NCBI GenBank assembly: GCA_003152075.1
Contig: PLZG01000072.1
Coordinates: 1 to 62,652 of the forward strand
DNA length: 62,652 bases
Reading direction: 5' to 3'
Source of the DNA: a candidate division FCPU426 bacterium
GTDB lineage: Bacteria > Oederibacteriota > Muellerivitia > Muellerivitales > Muellerivitaceae
Under the pieces are notes generated by a model that was not told where the DNA came from, did not search any database, and worked only from the letters and a program-made list of their open reading frames with translations. Below are positions 1 to 8,784 of the stretch, piece by piece (the first letter of the stretch is position 1; the number at the start of each line of letters is the position of its first letter). Made by a program: the position numbers and the translations under genes.

Positions 1-531
1 GTGCTGGGCGTCTGGTCCAGCTCCCAAACCTCGCTGTTGTTGAAGTCCGCCACATAAAGCCGGGTTCCCTGCTTCACAATGCCCCGCAGCGAGGAACCAA
101 AGGACGTTGATGTGATCGTCTTCACCAGGCTGTAATTGGACGCCGCCGAGAAAATTTCTATTTGACCCGGGCCAGCCTCGCCTACATAGAGATCCCCATT
201 CGTGTCAAAGCACACCCCCAGTGGCAGCCCCCCGGTTGACAGATTAGTATTAGTTGAAGAACTAATTTCGGTCAGTTGCACATAGTTCCCCCCCGCGTGT
301 CCAACGGCCAGGGTGGTTCCAGCGTTATTCACCGCAACGGCGTAGGGATTGGAAAGAGTGGAGAAAGTTTTTGTCCCAGCGGACATGCCGGGTAATTGAA
401 GCGTTTGGATCTGGTTGTTCGAGTTATCCGCCACAAATAAGGTGGACCCGCTAATGGCCAGCCCCGCGACCAAATTGAAGTTGCCCGCGCTTCCCGCCGT
501 CGCGGTGGCCACGACCAAACAACAATTCGGG
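1..531. repeat. Copy B of 1,716-nt-offset direct repeat (propeller 5)
   Basis: Aligns base for base with 1717-2247 at a constant offset of 1,716 nt (572 codons) with no indels seen. Only scattered substitutions separate the two copies, many at third codon positions. The copy is cut by the window edge, so its full extent is unknown. Confidence 0.9.
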
Positions 532-3500
532 GTGCTGATGGAAGTAGGCGTGTTCGTAGGGCTATTTGTTGGAGTCATCGTGGGAGAGTTGGTGGGTGTC
601 TTTGTAACGGTTAGAGTGAAAGTATTCGTTGGAGTTATTGTTTTGGCCGGAGTTTTCGTGGGTGTATTCGTCGGCGTCCTGGAAATTGTTGCTGTAAAGG
701 TTTTAGTTAAAGTGGAAGTTTTCGTGGGTGTATTGGTGATTGTGGGAGTTTTGGTTTTGGTTGATGTAAATGTTTTAGTCGGGGTTTTGGTAATGGTTGA
801 AGTATTTGTCTTTGTAAAGGTAGCGGTAGAAGTATTAGTTTTCGTGGGAGTAAAAGTTTTGGTCGGCGTATTGGTAATCGTGGGAGTAAACGTCCTCGTA
901 AAGGTTTTTGTAAACGTATTGGTGAAAGTAGGCGTGTTCGTTCTTGTAATGGTTGGAGTATTCGTGGGGCTATTGGTGGCCGTGGTGGTAAAGCTATTGG
1001 TCATCGTGGGGGTATTGGTGGGCGTATTGGTTGCGGTATTCGTAAAGCTCGGCGTTTTTGTCGGCGTTATCGTGGGAGAGTTGGTGGCCGTCGTGGTAAA
1101 GCTATTGGTCATCGTGGGGGTATTGGTGGGAGTCAGGGTCGGGGTATCGGTGGGCGTATTGGTTGCGGTATTCGTAAAGCTCAGCGTATTTGTCGGCGTT
1201 ATCGTGGGAGAGTTGGTTGCCGTCGTGGTAAAGCTATTGGTTATCGTAGGTGTATCGGTGGGTGTCAGGGTCGGGGTATCGGTGGGCGTATTGGTGGCAG
1301 TCGGCGTGAAGGTATTGGTGTGGGTAAGGGTCGGTGTTTTTGTAAAGGTAAAGGTCATCGTCGGGGTAATGGTGGGCGTATTGGTCGGTGTGTTAGTCGC
1401 CGATTTGGTTGAGGTAGGAGTGGCTATTCCACCGCAGGGGGCGATTTGGGCGATCTGGTAGGGCAACGTGGGCGACCCGGCGTAAATGTTTCCTTGCGAA
1501 TCCACCGCTACTCCCTGCGGGTTAAATCCTGTCGACATGCCACAAGGATGGTCGAGTATAAACAGTGAATCTGCCGCCCCTTGGGCTTTATATTCCACCA
1601 CCGAATTAGTGCCCGTCGACGCCACATAAAGATTCAAGGAGCCGTCCATGGACAGCTGGCTGGGATTCCCGATATTTCCCCCATTGATCACCGCCTGGGG
1701 CGCGCTGAAGTTATAGGTGCTGGGCGTCTGGTCCAGCTCCCAAACCTCGCTGTTGTTGAAGTCCGCCACATAAAGCCGGGTTCCCTGCTTCACGATGCCC
1801 CTCAACGAGGAACCGAAGGACGCGGATGTGATCGTCTTCACCAGGCTGTAATTGGACGCCGCGGCGAAAACCTCGATTTGACCCGGGCCCGCCTCGCCCA
1901 CATAAAGGTCCCCATTCGCGTCAAAGCATACCCCCAACGGCAGTCCCCCCGTGGACAGGTCCGTATTAGTGGAGGAACTCATTTCGGTCAGTTGCACGAA
2001 GTTACCTCCCGCGTGCCCGACAGCCAGGGTGGTTCCGGCGTTGTTCACCGCCACGGCGTAGGGATTGGAAAGAGTGAGGAAAGTCTTCGCCCCGGCGGTC
2101 AGGCCGGGCAATTGAACCTCTTGGATCCGGTTATTGACGTTATCGGCCACGAATAAAGTGGAGCCGTAGATCGCCAACCCGCCCACCACGTTGAAGTTGC
2201 CGGCCGAACCCGCCGTCGCGGTGGCCAGGACCAAGCAGCAATTCTGGGTCGGCGTATTCGTCACCGTATTCGTATAGGAATTAGTGGGGGTCGGGGTTAG
2301 CGTGTTCGTGAAGCTGGACGTATTGGTCGGCGTCATCGTGATGGAGTTGGTGGGGCTATCCGTGTCGGTGGGGGTGTCAGTCGGGGTATCCGTGGGGCTG
2401 TTGCTGGGCGTTGGCGTGAAGGTCGCGGTAAAGGTCGGCGTAAAGCTGTCGGTGAAAGTGCTCGTGTTGGTATTGGTAACCGTTGGGCTGTCCGTGGGGC
2501 TATCGGTGGCGGTGTTCGTGAAAGTGAAGCTATTGGTGGAGGTCGGCGTGGGGCTGTTGCTGGGTGTTGGCGTAACCGTGGCGGTAAAGGTCGGTGTAAA
2601 GCTGTTGGTGAAGGTCGGACTATTGGTCGGGGTGGCCGTCGGGGGGCAAATGGAAGTGTAGAGGGAGATGTTGATGAGGTTATTGGGTCCGGAACCTGTC
2701 ATGTCGGGCCAGCCGCCGTAAGCTTGGGTCTTTTGGACATAACTGCCAACACTTCCACCGCCATAGACCAGATAGCCATTGTCATACTGCGCGGCCAGCC
2801 AATAGACCTTCGCCGACACGTTTTGGGCCGGGATGGCGATGGCGTTCCATCCGTTCGTGACGATTTGGCTTCCCGATTGCGCCAATAGGGTCGTGATATG
2901 GCCGCTGGAATCCGAATCATAGAGCGCGACGTTGGCGTGGGTGGTTCCTGAGGTGTTGATATAGAAATCAATGGTGGAAACGGTCCCGGGGGAGGTAAAG
3001 GTGACCGAGGCGGCGGTCAGGAATCCGCTGGGGAGATTAGAGGCCTCAACGTTGGTATCCCCGTAAACACACACGGGGGTAAAGGTGGGGGTAAAGGACA
3101 AGGGGTTGGGGCTGTTGGTCGGGCTAATCGTGGGACTATTCGTTGGGGAATTAGTGATGCTGGGGGTTATAGTCGGGGTAAAGGTATTAGTGGAAGCATT
3201 GGTTGGCAGGGGGGTAAAAGTCGCGCAAGGCGGAATGATTCCGACCAAGTAAGGACTGGCGGTAGAACCGCCATAAATATTTCCTTGGGAATCCACGGCT
3301 ATACCCTGGGGATTAGTTGAGAAACCACATTTGTGGTCCATGACAAAAGGAGCACCCGGCGCGGATTGGGCGTGATAGACGATCAAAGAAGAGGCGCCCG
3401 TGGAAGCGACATAAAGGTTTTTCGCGGGGTCCATGGATAGCTCGGTCGGATTTGACAACGATCCCCCGCTGGCCACCACTTGGGGCGTGCCAAAAGTATA

Positions 3501-6500
3501 AGAACCCGTCTCATCCAACTCGTAAATAACGTTATTGGAAAAATCGGCCACATAGAGTCGATTTCCATTTTTCACGATCCCCCTGAGGGATGCGCTGAAA
3601 AGGACGGAAGTAATCGCCATCGGAGCCCCATAACTAGTTCCGTTCCAAGGGAAAATTTCCACCTCACCCGGGGACTGTTCCGCCACATAAACGTCAAAAT
3701 TACTGTCGACGGCCACGCCCATGGCCAAGCCCGCGGTTGATTTGCCGGCGAGTACGGAACCCGTACTGTCGAGTTTTTCAAAGAAATTAGCGCCCGACGA
3801 CCCGGCATAGAGGTACCCGCTTGAATCCGTCGCCAACGAGTAAGGTACGCCAAAGGAAAAATATCCCCCCGGCACAGGCGCCAAGCTCGGAATTTGGAGT
3901 TCTTGAATCTTGCTGTTCCCGGCGTCGGCCACGTAGAGGATATTGCCGCTGATGGCCAAACCGCCCACGATGTTGAAGTTCCCGCCAGGGCCCGCCGTGG
4001 CGGTCGCGGCAACCTGACAGCAAGTCGTGGAAGTCGCCGTGGGGGTAATGGTGGGAGTTACGGTCGGGGTGGGCGTGAGGCTATTGGTGTAGGTAAAGGT
4101 CGGGGTAATGGTTGGTGTATTCGTTATCGTGAGAGTGGGCGTGAGGGTTGGAACTCCAGTGGGGCACAGGCCAAATTTGTCCACCTGGGAATTCCCCAGG
4201 TCCGCCACGTACATGGACCCGTTCCCGAAAGCGATCCCCTCGGTTCCGTTGAAGGCTGGGCTCCCACTGGAAAAATTGCCTTGGAGGCCCCCGCTCGCGG
4301 TAAAGATACCCACCTCGCCGAATCCATCCGACACATAGACCAGGCTATTGGGACCGACCGCGATGAATTCGGCTGAAACGAGGTTACTGCCTTGGGTCGC
4401 GTCCCATTGGGCGATCTGTTTTCCGGTGGTGGGGTTGAAGACTTGAACCAATCCCGTGCCATAATCCGCCACATAGGCGTTTCCGGAGCTATCCATAGCT
4501 ACTCCCACAGGCTCCTCAAAATCACCAATTAAAGTCGTGGCGCTAGTGGTGCCCGCGATATTCTGTAATATCGGTCCCGTTGCCTGGCCGAATACTTCCA
4601 CCCTTTGGTTCACCTGGTCCACCACCACCACCGTCGTGGCGGCGTTGTTCACCGCGATCCCCGCGGGGGCCAGGAATTGCCCGACCAAGCTGCCGCCGGC
4701 AACGCCATACATCGTTCCCCAATTCCCGACCAAGCTGCCGCTGGTATTAAACACATCGACCTGATTATTTAACATGTCGGTCACATAAATGAGGTTGCCC
4801 CCGCCGACCGCGACTCCCATCGGTTGCCCCAACAGACCCGCCCCGATGGGGGTCCGGGGACCACCGGCGGCATTGAAGACATCCAGCTGGTTCGTGGAAT
4901 CATCGGCCACGTAAGCGTTCCCCGAGTTATCCAAGGCGACCCCATAGGGTTGGGCCGCAGGCAAGAAACCTGTTTGGGTGCAGGCAATGACCGTCGGCGT
5001 CACGGAAGGTGTCGCGGTGGGGGTCAGGGGAAAGGGATTGAAATAAATCATGACCCGGTTGCGGTTCGACTCCACCACGTAGAGGTTATCCGCGTCGTCG
5101 AAGGTTTCCGAATAGGAGAGGGGTCCGTAGTCCTGTAATTTACCGATGGGGGTGTCTCCCAGCCTAGGGTTCGCGAAAATCACCGGGAACCGGAAGCCCC
5201 CTTGGCCGTTCATGCCCACCACCATCCGGCTGTCATCCGAGTTGAAAGCGGGTTCGAAAGGCGCGTTCATCGCTTCCCCGTTGGAAGGGATATTGCCGTT
5301 CAAGGCGTTGAACGAAGTCCTGCCGAAAAGGCCGTCGGGGGGTATCCCGGGGTTCCCAAATTGGACCACACCGGTGGAATTGGCCAGGGCCGCCGCGGCC
5401 GCCAGGGTGCCCGCATCCCAACGCAACATCCGGCCATTGCCTTGGGTTTCCAGGGAATAATCCGAGACAAAAAGGTCCCCATTGTGGTCCAACACCACCG
5501 CCCCCGGCACGTTCAGGACATAGCGCGTCACCGTTCCCCCGGTGCAGCCGCATCCGCCGGGCCCGGCGTAGGGCGTGTAGGTTCCGCTGCCGTCGCAGCC
5601 CGTGGCGGTGGCGTTCGACTGGCCCAGGATGATATCCACCATGGGACTGGTGAGGGGATTGCGGATACGGAAGATCCGGCTGTTGATCGTATCAGTCGCC
5701 CAAAGGTAAGTCCCCGTCGGATCGACCGCGATGCCATCCACGCGGGTATTAAAGCTCACGGTCCCCCCTCCCAGGAGGGGAAGGGTCGTGGGAAGGATCT
5801 GGCCGGCGGGCTTGGCGCTGGTAAGCGGCAGGTTGAATATTTCGATCGTGTTCCCCCCATGAACGGCGAACAAATGGCCCATCCGGTCACTCTTGATGCG
5901 TCCATAGGAATTTCCGACGGAGAAATGGGGCTGACTGGCGCCGGCGTATCCGGTCTCGGGATTGCCGTTGGTCAGGCCCGAGGGGCCTCCCGCGGGCATG
6001 TCCCAATAATGAAGCCGGAGATGGTCCCCCACGATGACCTGGGTGACGGCTCCGGGACCCGGCACGACGGCCACCGCCACGCCTCCGGGCGACGCGAAAC
6101 CGACATCGCCGTAAAAATTGCCCATATAGAATTGGTCCGGGTTATATATCTGGAGGTCCGCGTCACGGGCGAACCCCGGCGTGGGCCCGGGGATGGGGGC
6201 CGGATAACGCCAAATGTCGGCGACGCCCTCATTGGGAACGGCATAGACATTTCCCGACTTGTCCACACCCACCCCGCCCGTGGGATTGCAGACTAGAAAG
6301 GTATGGGTGGTGTCGAGGCCGCTGCCGTCGGTGAAGGTCATGTTCTTGTCCCCCACCACGACCCCGGGGTTCACCACCGTTCCCGTACCCCCGGCACAGG
6401 CGTTGCCGACGGTCCCATTACTGGGGAGGTCGTGGCCCAAAACCTTGATCGCCGTCACGGCGGGAGCATCGGTGGGGTTGGGGGCCAACGAATAATCAAA

Positions 6501-7748
6501 ATGAAGAAGGACCAATTGATTATTCGTAAAGTCCGTCACCCAAAGGCCTTCCGTGACACCCGCGGTGTCCGGCGCGTCCCATTCCAGGCCGATGGCTGTA
6601 CCCACATATTGGTGGTAGGACAAAACATAGGGTTGTCCGTTGGTGTAAATGGGTTGGCCGCCGGTCGAATAGGAAGTCGGCCGGAAAACCAGGACCGGGC
6701 CCACCCCCACATAAACGTTCCCTTGGGCATCCACCCGCACCGAGTTGGCCGAGCCCACCGCGCACTGGGGACCCAAACCATGCCCGTCATTGGAGGTGAG
6801 ATCGATTTGTCCTAAAACCACATCGGCGTTCTGCTTGGGAATATTGTTATTGGCGGGATCGGTGGGAAATCGCACCACCCGATTGTTGGTGCAATCGGCC
6901 ACCCATAAATTTCCCCAAGCATCGATGGCCACCCCGGCCCCGCCCGCGGCTCCTTGAAAAAACCCGAGGGATGATCCGAGGGGCGAGTCGATCGGGTGAG
7001 GCGGGAGGCCCCCGTAAAAGAGGCCGTTGAAACTATTGGCGGTGGGCGCGGTTTGATTGTACCAATAGGAACTAAAATCCGGTTGTCCCCAAACGTGGGA
7101 AGCGGCTTGCCCGCTCGCGATGGGCGCGTCATACCGAAGGACCCGGTTGTTGTAATAATCGGGAACATAAAGGTTACCTTGGGGGTCAACTGCCATGCTC
7201 GCGGTGGATCCACCCTCGATCGAATGTTGGAAGAACCACATGCTGCCCAAGGTGTAAGCGTTGGGCGCGGGCCAGATTGGAAAGTTTTGCCAGTTCGAAT
7301 CCCCATTGTCACCCGAGTGGTTGAAGTCCTGTTGGCCCAGGACAATCTGGGCCCCTGTTCCGACCCCTTTTCCCGAGGGTAAAGTAGCGAGATTGACCCC
7401 CATAATCCGGTTGTTGCCCACGTCCCAGCTATAGAGAATATTATTTTTCATGTCACAAACCGAGCCGCTGGCCCCCCCGATCCTGAAGGCCACCGGTTCG
7501 CCGGGCGCGAGGCCCCCCTGGGCGAAAGCGGAATTATGGAATACATTTCCGGGAGGCGTGCCGTCCGATTGACCTAAAATCCTATCAGCCCAAAGGTCGC
7601 CGGGGGTTTCCCTTGGGACCGGCGTGCTTGGGCCCGGGGTTGGCGGCTGGGCGCTTAAAAGCCCTGGAAAAGGAAATAGAAGGGCGGCAAAGAGAACCGC
7701 CCTTCGCCAGCCATACCCTCTTCCCGATATACCTGAACAAAGGTTCAT
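1..7748 (-). CDS. Giant exported multi-propeller (NHL-type) protein with Thr-Pro linkers, partial
   Basis: An uninterrupted reading frame of 2,582 codons starts at ATG 7748 and leaves the left edge without a stop. I checked the frame at ten points from 7748 to 51 and it stays constant. The N-terminus is a signal peptide (Arg-Arg, hydrophobic AVLFAALLF, cleavage near SAQ). Residues about 40-910 are irregular NHL-like repeats with recurring LGQ and NLYV/VADxxNNR motifs. Residues about 920-1195 are a second propeller block, followed by a short TPT linker. A third propeller lies at 1243-1503, a jelly-roll-like module at about 1558-1700, a fourth propeller at 1837-2104 and a fifth from 2408. TPT-rich linkers of about 45, 54, 135 and 300 residues separate them. 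NHL propellers usually bind ligands or proteins; no catalytic residues are visible. Cell-surface or secreted location is inferred. A shared ECF-type promoter lies just upstream. The C-terminus, probably a sorting domain as in the protein at 10984-12234, is outside the window. Confidence 0.85.
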   Translation of the reverse strand, partial: MNLCSGISGRGYGWRRAVLFAALLFPFPGLLSAQPPTPGPSTPVPRETPGDLWADRILGQSDGTPPGNVFHNSAFAQGGLAPGEPVAFRIGGASGSVCDMKNNILYSWDVGNNRIMGVNLATLPSGKGVGTGAQIVLGQQDFNHSGDNGDSNWQNFPIWPAPNAYTLGSMWFFQHSIEGGSTASMAVDPQGNLYVPDYYNNRVLRYDAPIASGQAASHVWGQPDFSSYWYNQTAPTANSFNGLFYGGLPPHPIDSPLGSSLGFFQGAAGGAGVAIDAWGNLWVADCTNNRVVRFPTDPANNNIPKQNADVVLGQIDLTSNDGHGLGPQCAVGSANSVRVDAQGNVYVGVGPVLVFRPTSYSTGGQPIYTNGQPYVLSYHQYVGTAIGLEWDAPDTAGVTEGLWVTDFTNNQLVLLHFDYSLAPNPTDAPAVTAIKVLGHDLPSNGTVGNACAGGTGTVVNPGVVVGDKNMTFTDGSGLDTTHTFLVCNPTGGVGVDKSGNVYAVPNEGVADIWRYPAPIPGPTPGFARDADLQIYNPDQFYMGNFYGDVGFASPGGVAVAVVPGPGAVTQVIVGDHLRLHYWDMPAGGPSGLTNGNPETGYAGASQPHFSVGNSYGRIKSDRMGHLFAVHGGNTIEIFNLPLTSAKPAGQILPTTLPLLGGGTVSFNTRVDGIAVDPTGTYLWATDTINSRIFRIRNPLTSPMVDIILGQSNATATGCDGSGTYTPYAGPGGCGCTGGTVTRYVLNVPGAVVLDHNGDLFVSDYSLETQGNGRMLRWDAGTLAAAAALANSTGVVQFGNPGIPPDGLFGRTSFNALNGNIPSNGEAMNAPFEPAFNSDDSRMVVGMNGQGGFRFPVIFANPRLGDTPIGKLQDYGPLSYSETFDDADNLYVVESNRNRVMIYFNPFPLTPTATPSVTPTVIACTQTGFLPAAQPYGVALDNSGNAYVADDSTNQLDVFNAAGGPRTPIGAGLLGQPMGVAVGGGNLIYVTDMLNNQVDVFNTSGSLVGNWGTMYGVAGGSLVGQFLAPAGIAVNNAATTVVVVDQVNQRVEVFGQATGPILQNIAGTTSATTLIGDFEEPVGVAMDSSGNAYVADYGTGLVQVFNPTTGKQIAQWDATQGSNLVSAEFIAVGPNSLVYVSDGFGEVGIFTASGGLQGNFSSGSPAFNGTEGIAFGNGSMYVADLGNSQVDKFGLCPTGVPTLTPTLTITNTPTITPTFTYTNSLTPTPTVTPTITPTATSTTCCQVAATATAGPGGNFNIVGGLAISGNILYVADAGNSKIQELQIPSLAPVPGGYFSFGVPYSLATDSSGYLYAGSSGANFFEKLDSTGSVLAGKSTAGLAMGVAVDSNFDVYVAEQSPGEVEIFPWNGTSYGAPMAITSVLFSASLRGIVKNGNRLYVADFSNNVIYELDETGSYTFGTPQVVASGGSLSNPTELSMDPAKNLYVASTGASSLIVYHAQSAPGAPFVMDHKCGFSTNPQGIAVDSQGNIYGGSTASPYLVGIIPPCATFTPLPTNASTNTFTPTITPSITNSPTNSPTISPTNSPNPLSFTPTFTPVCVYGDTNVEASNLPSGFLTAASVTFTSPGTVSTIDFYINTSGTTHANVALYDSDSSGHITTLLAQSGSQIVTNGWNAIAIPAQNVSAKVYWLAAQYDNGYLVYGGGSVGSYVQKTQAYGGWPDMTGSGPNNLINISLYTSICPPTATPTNSPTFTNSFTPTFTATVTPTPSNSPTPTSTNSFTFTNTATDSPTDSPTVTNTNTSTFTDSFTPTFTATFTPTPSNSPTDTPTDTPTDTDSPTNSITMTPTNTSSFTNTLTPTPTNSYTNTVTNTPTQNCCLVLATATAGSAGNFNVVGGLAIYGSTLFVADNVNNRIQEVQLPGLTAGAKTFLTLSNPYAVAVNNAGTTLAVGHAGGNFVQLTEMSSSTNTDLSTGGLPLGVCFDANGDLYVGEAGPGQIEVFAAASNYSLVKTITSASFGSSLRGIVKQGTRLYVADFNNSEVWELDQTPSTYNFSAPQAVINGGNIGNPSQLSMDGSLNLYVASTGTNSVVEYKAQGAADSLFILDHPCGMSTGFNPQGVAVDSQGNIYAGSPTLPYQIAQIAPCGGIATPTSTKSATNTPTNTPTITPTMTFTFTKTPTLTHTNTFTPTATNTPTDTPTLTPTDTPTITNSFTTTATNSPTITPTNTLSFTNTATNTPTDTPTLTPTNTPTMTNSFTTTATNSPTITPTKTPSFTNTATNTPTNTPTMTNSFTTTATNSPTNTPTITRTNTPTFTNTFTKTFTRTFTPTITNTPTKTFTPTKTNTSTATFTKTNTSTITKTPTKTFTSTKTKTPTITNTPTKTSTLTKTFTATISRTPTNTPTKTPAKTITPTNTFTLTVTKTPTNSPTMTPTNSPTNTPTSISTPNCCLVVATATAGSAGNFNLVAGLAISGSTLFVADNSNNQIQTLQLPGMSAGTKTFSTLSNPYAVAVNNAGTTLAVGHAGGNYVQLTEISSSTNTNLSTGGLPLGVCFDTNGDLYVGEAGPGQIEIFSAASNYSLVKTITSTSFGSSLRGIVKQGTRLYVADFNNSEVWELDQTPS
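535..1432 (-). repeat. Long TPTxT linker with 132-nt higher-order repeats
   Basis: About 300 codons of Thr-Pro-Thr-x-Thr type sequence, coding strand minus, inside the giant gene. A longer unit recurs in frame: the block starting at 1023 reappears at 1155 (132 nt, 44 codons), and the segment encoding NSFTTTATNSPT recurs three times between about 970 and 1250. The opposite strand reads as an artefactual Val-Gly-rich frame. Likely an extended, possibly glycosylated spacer between propellers. Confidence 0.85.
1717..2247. repeat. Copy A of 1,716-nt-offset direct repeat (propeller 4)
   Basis: Near-identical partner of 1-531. Both encode the same propeller segment ending at the Asn-Cys-Cys-Leu-Val motif that starts each propeller. 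Constant offset and frame indicate a recent tandem duplication or gene conversion inside the giant gene. The match probably extends left of 1717 toward 1437, but its partner there lies outside the window. Confidence 0.9.
2250..2645 (-). repeat. TPTxT linker 3 of giant protein
   Basis: About 130 codons of Thr/Pro/Ser/Asn-rich repeats between the jelly-roll-like module (to 2650) and propeller 4 (from 2240). It uses more Asp-Ser-Pro-Thr and Thr-Asp variants than linker 4, so the linkers have expanded independently. Confidence 0.8.
2650..3075 (-). other. Jelly-roll-like module within giant protein
   Basis: Residues about 1558-1700 of the giant protein, starting at a Cys after linker 2. The order is a hydrophobic beta strand, STIDFYINTSG, VALYDSDSSG, a W-N-A segment, KVYWLAAQYD and a closing CPP. 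The same order (xYxG/ALYxDNGG, VYWLAxxxxN, terminal C-P) appears in the small lipoproteins at 29235-29813 and 53437-54081. No function is known; a carbohydrate-binding-like beta-sandwich is a guess. Confidence 0.6.
3075..3235 (-). repeat. TPTxT linker 2 of giant protein
   Basis: About 54 codons of Thr-Pro/Ser-Pro repeats (TNSPT, SPTIS units) between propeller 3 and the jelly-roll-like module. Confidence 0.75.
4025..4160 (-). repeat. TPTxT linker 1 of giant protein
   Basis: About 45 codons of TPTxT sequence joining the second propeller block to propeller 3, which begins with the Cys-Cys-Gln motif near 4014-4022. Confidence 0.75.
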
Positions 7749-7800
7749 AGGATACTTTCAACCTTTTCCCTGTTTTCTTCAAAAGACGGGTTCTTCCGTC

Positions 7801-7830
7801 TACTAGTCGTAAACTTTCATCTTTTATTCC
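7801..7830 (-). promoter_or_regulatory. Candidate ECF-sigma promoter of the giant gene
   Basis: On the minus strand the site reads GGAATAAAA, 8 bp, TTTACGACTAGTA. The same two blocks with the same spacing occur upstream of the ECF sigma gene (9387-9416). A GGAAT-type -35 followed about 16 bp later by a CGAC-containing -10 fits the known layout of ECF promoters. The start codon at 7748 is 53 nt downstream. Confidence 0.7.
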
Positions 7831-7926
7831 CTAAGTTCTCAAAAATTTTAAAAATAAATGGGTCAATATAAGGGTGATTTTTAAACGCGGAAAGAAAACG
7901 GGGAGACCAGCTTTCACGATAATCTA

Positions 7927-8784
7927 TTACTGGATTTGGATCGTCTTACTTTGGACGGTAGAACCCGACCTGACTTCGATCTTGTAGTAGCCCGGCGTGG
8001 CGGCTAAGCCATCCGCTAATTTCCCATTCCACTCAAAATCCCAATTTCCGGGGGACAAGTTGCCCCGGTATAAACGGGTGATTTCCTTCCCCTGAGTATC
8101 CAACACGCGGACCGCCAGGAAACCTAATTGGGATTGGCCCACAATCACGGAAAGGTTGGAGAAGGTTTGAGGAGGGCTTAAATCCACGTTAATCGGGGTC
8201 ACCACACGCTGAACCGGATTAGCCACAGGCGCGGTGGCTTGAAGCACTTGCCGGGACGGCGGGGAAACGGAATTTACCGGTGGAATTCGGGACATCGCCC
8301 TATCTTGAGGATTTTCCGCCACTGGATGATTTGAATGATCCGTTCCAGTACTCGGAGGAACCTCCGCCATAGGTTGCCGGCTTTGAGTGGCAAGGAAGGG
8401 TTTGACTAAACTATCCTTGGAAAGCGAAAGAGAAGCTTCTGTCTTCGCCATAGCGGTTGAAGAGGGTTTCCACAAAGCCATTAAATGACGGACCGTTTGG
8501 GGAGAAAAGAAATGAGTTCGCCAACCCAACCCAAGGGTGGCCCCCACCACGAACATGGCAGGCCAAAACCAGGGTCCCAAACCGGTTTTGGGTGGCGAAG
8601 AAGATGGCGGAGGATCGGTCCAGCGGGGCTTCGGTTCTGGGAAACCGTACCGAAGATAGGCTTGTTTCGCTGTTTCCTCGAATTTCAACGCGGCCTCGTC
8701 CGAATTCAATAGAGTGTCGCTTAAGGCCTGTTGTTCGGCTTCAGTCAGGTCGTCCCTGAAAAATTTTTCAACGAGGTCAGGCAT
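7927..8784 (-). CDS. Anti-sigma-factor-like membrane protein with FlgD/Ig-like C-terminal domain
   Basis: A protein of 285 residues. Residues 1-45 form an acidic helical segment (VEKFFRDDLTEAEQQALSD) like the cytoplasmic part of anti-sigma factors, but without the zinc HxxxCxxC motif. A single membrane helix lies at about 73-92 (WFWPAMFVVGATLGLGW). Then follow a Ser/Pro-rich periplasmic stretch and, at 220-285, a FlgD/sorting-like beta domain (VRVLDTQGKEITRL, NWDFEWNGK, PGYYKIEVRSG). Its start overlaps the end of the sigma gene by 8 nt, the usual sigma/anti-sigma layout. I infer that it holds the sigma factor and senses an envelope signal; the binding itself is not shown by sequence. Confidence 0.7.
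   Translation of the reverse strand: MPDLVEKFFRDDLTEAEQQALSDTLLNSDEAALKFEETAKQAYLRYGFPEPKPRWTDPPPSSSPPKTGLGPWFWPAMFVVGATLGLGWRTHFFSPQTVRHLMALWKPSSTAMAKTEASLSLSKDSLVKPFLATQSRQPMAEVPPSTGTDHSNHPVAENPQDRAMSRIPPVNSVSPPSRQVLQATAPVANPVQRVVTPINVDLSPPQTFSNLSVIVGQSQLGFLAVRVLDTQGKEITRLYRGNLSPGNWDFEWNGKLADGLAATPGYYKIEVRSGSTVQSKTIQIQ

Noticed and set aside
535-1432. Possible CRISPR array from the regular short repeats
   Set aside because: Units are 6-12 nt coding repeats in frame with no constant repeat and unique spacers, and no cas genes are present.
415-2661. Val-Gly-rich plus-strand open frames (415-1461 and 2284-2661)
   Set aside because: They are the antisense of the Thr-Pro linkers of the giant minus-strand gene; ACN/CCN codons read backwards give Val/Gly.
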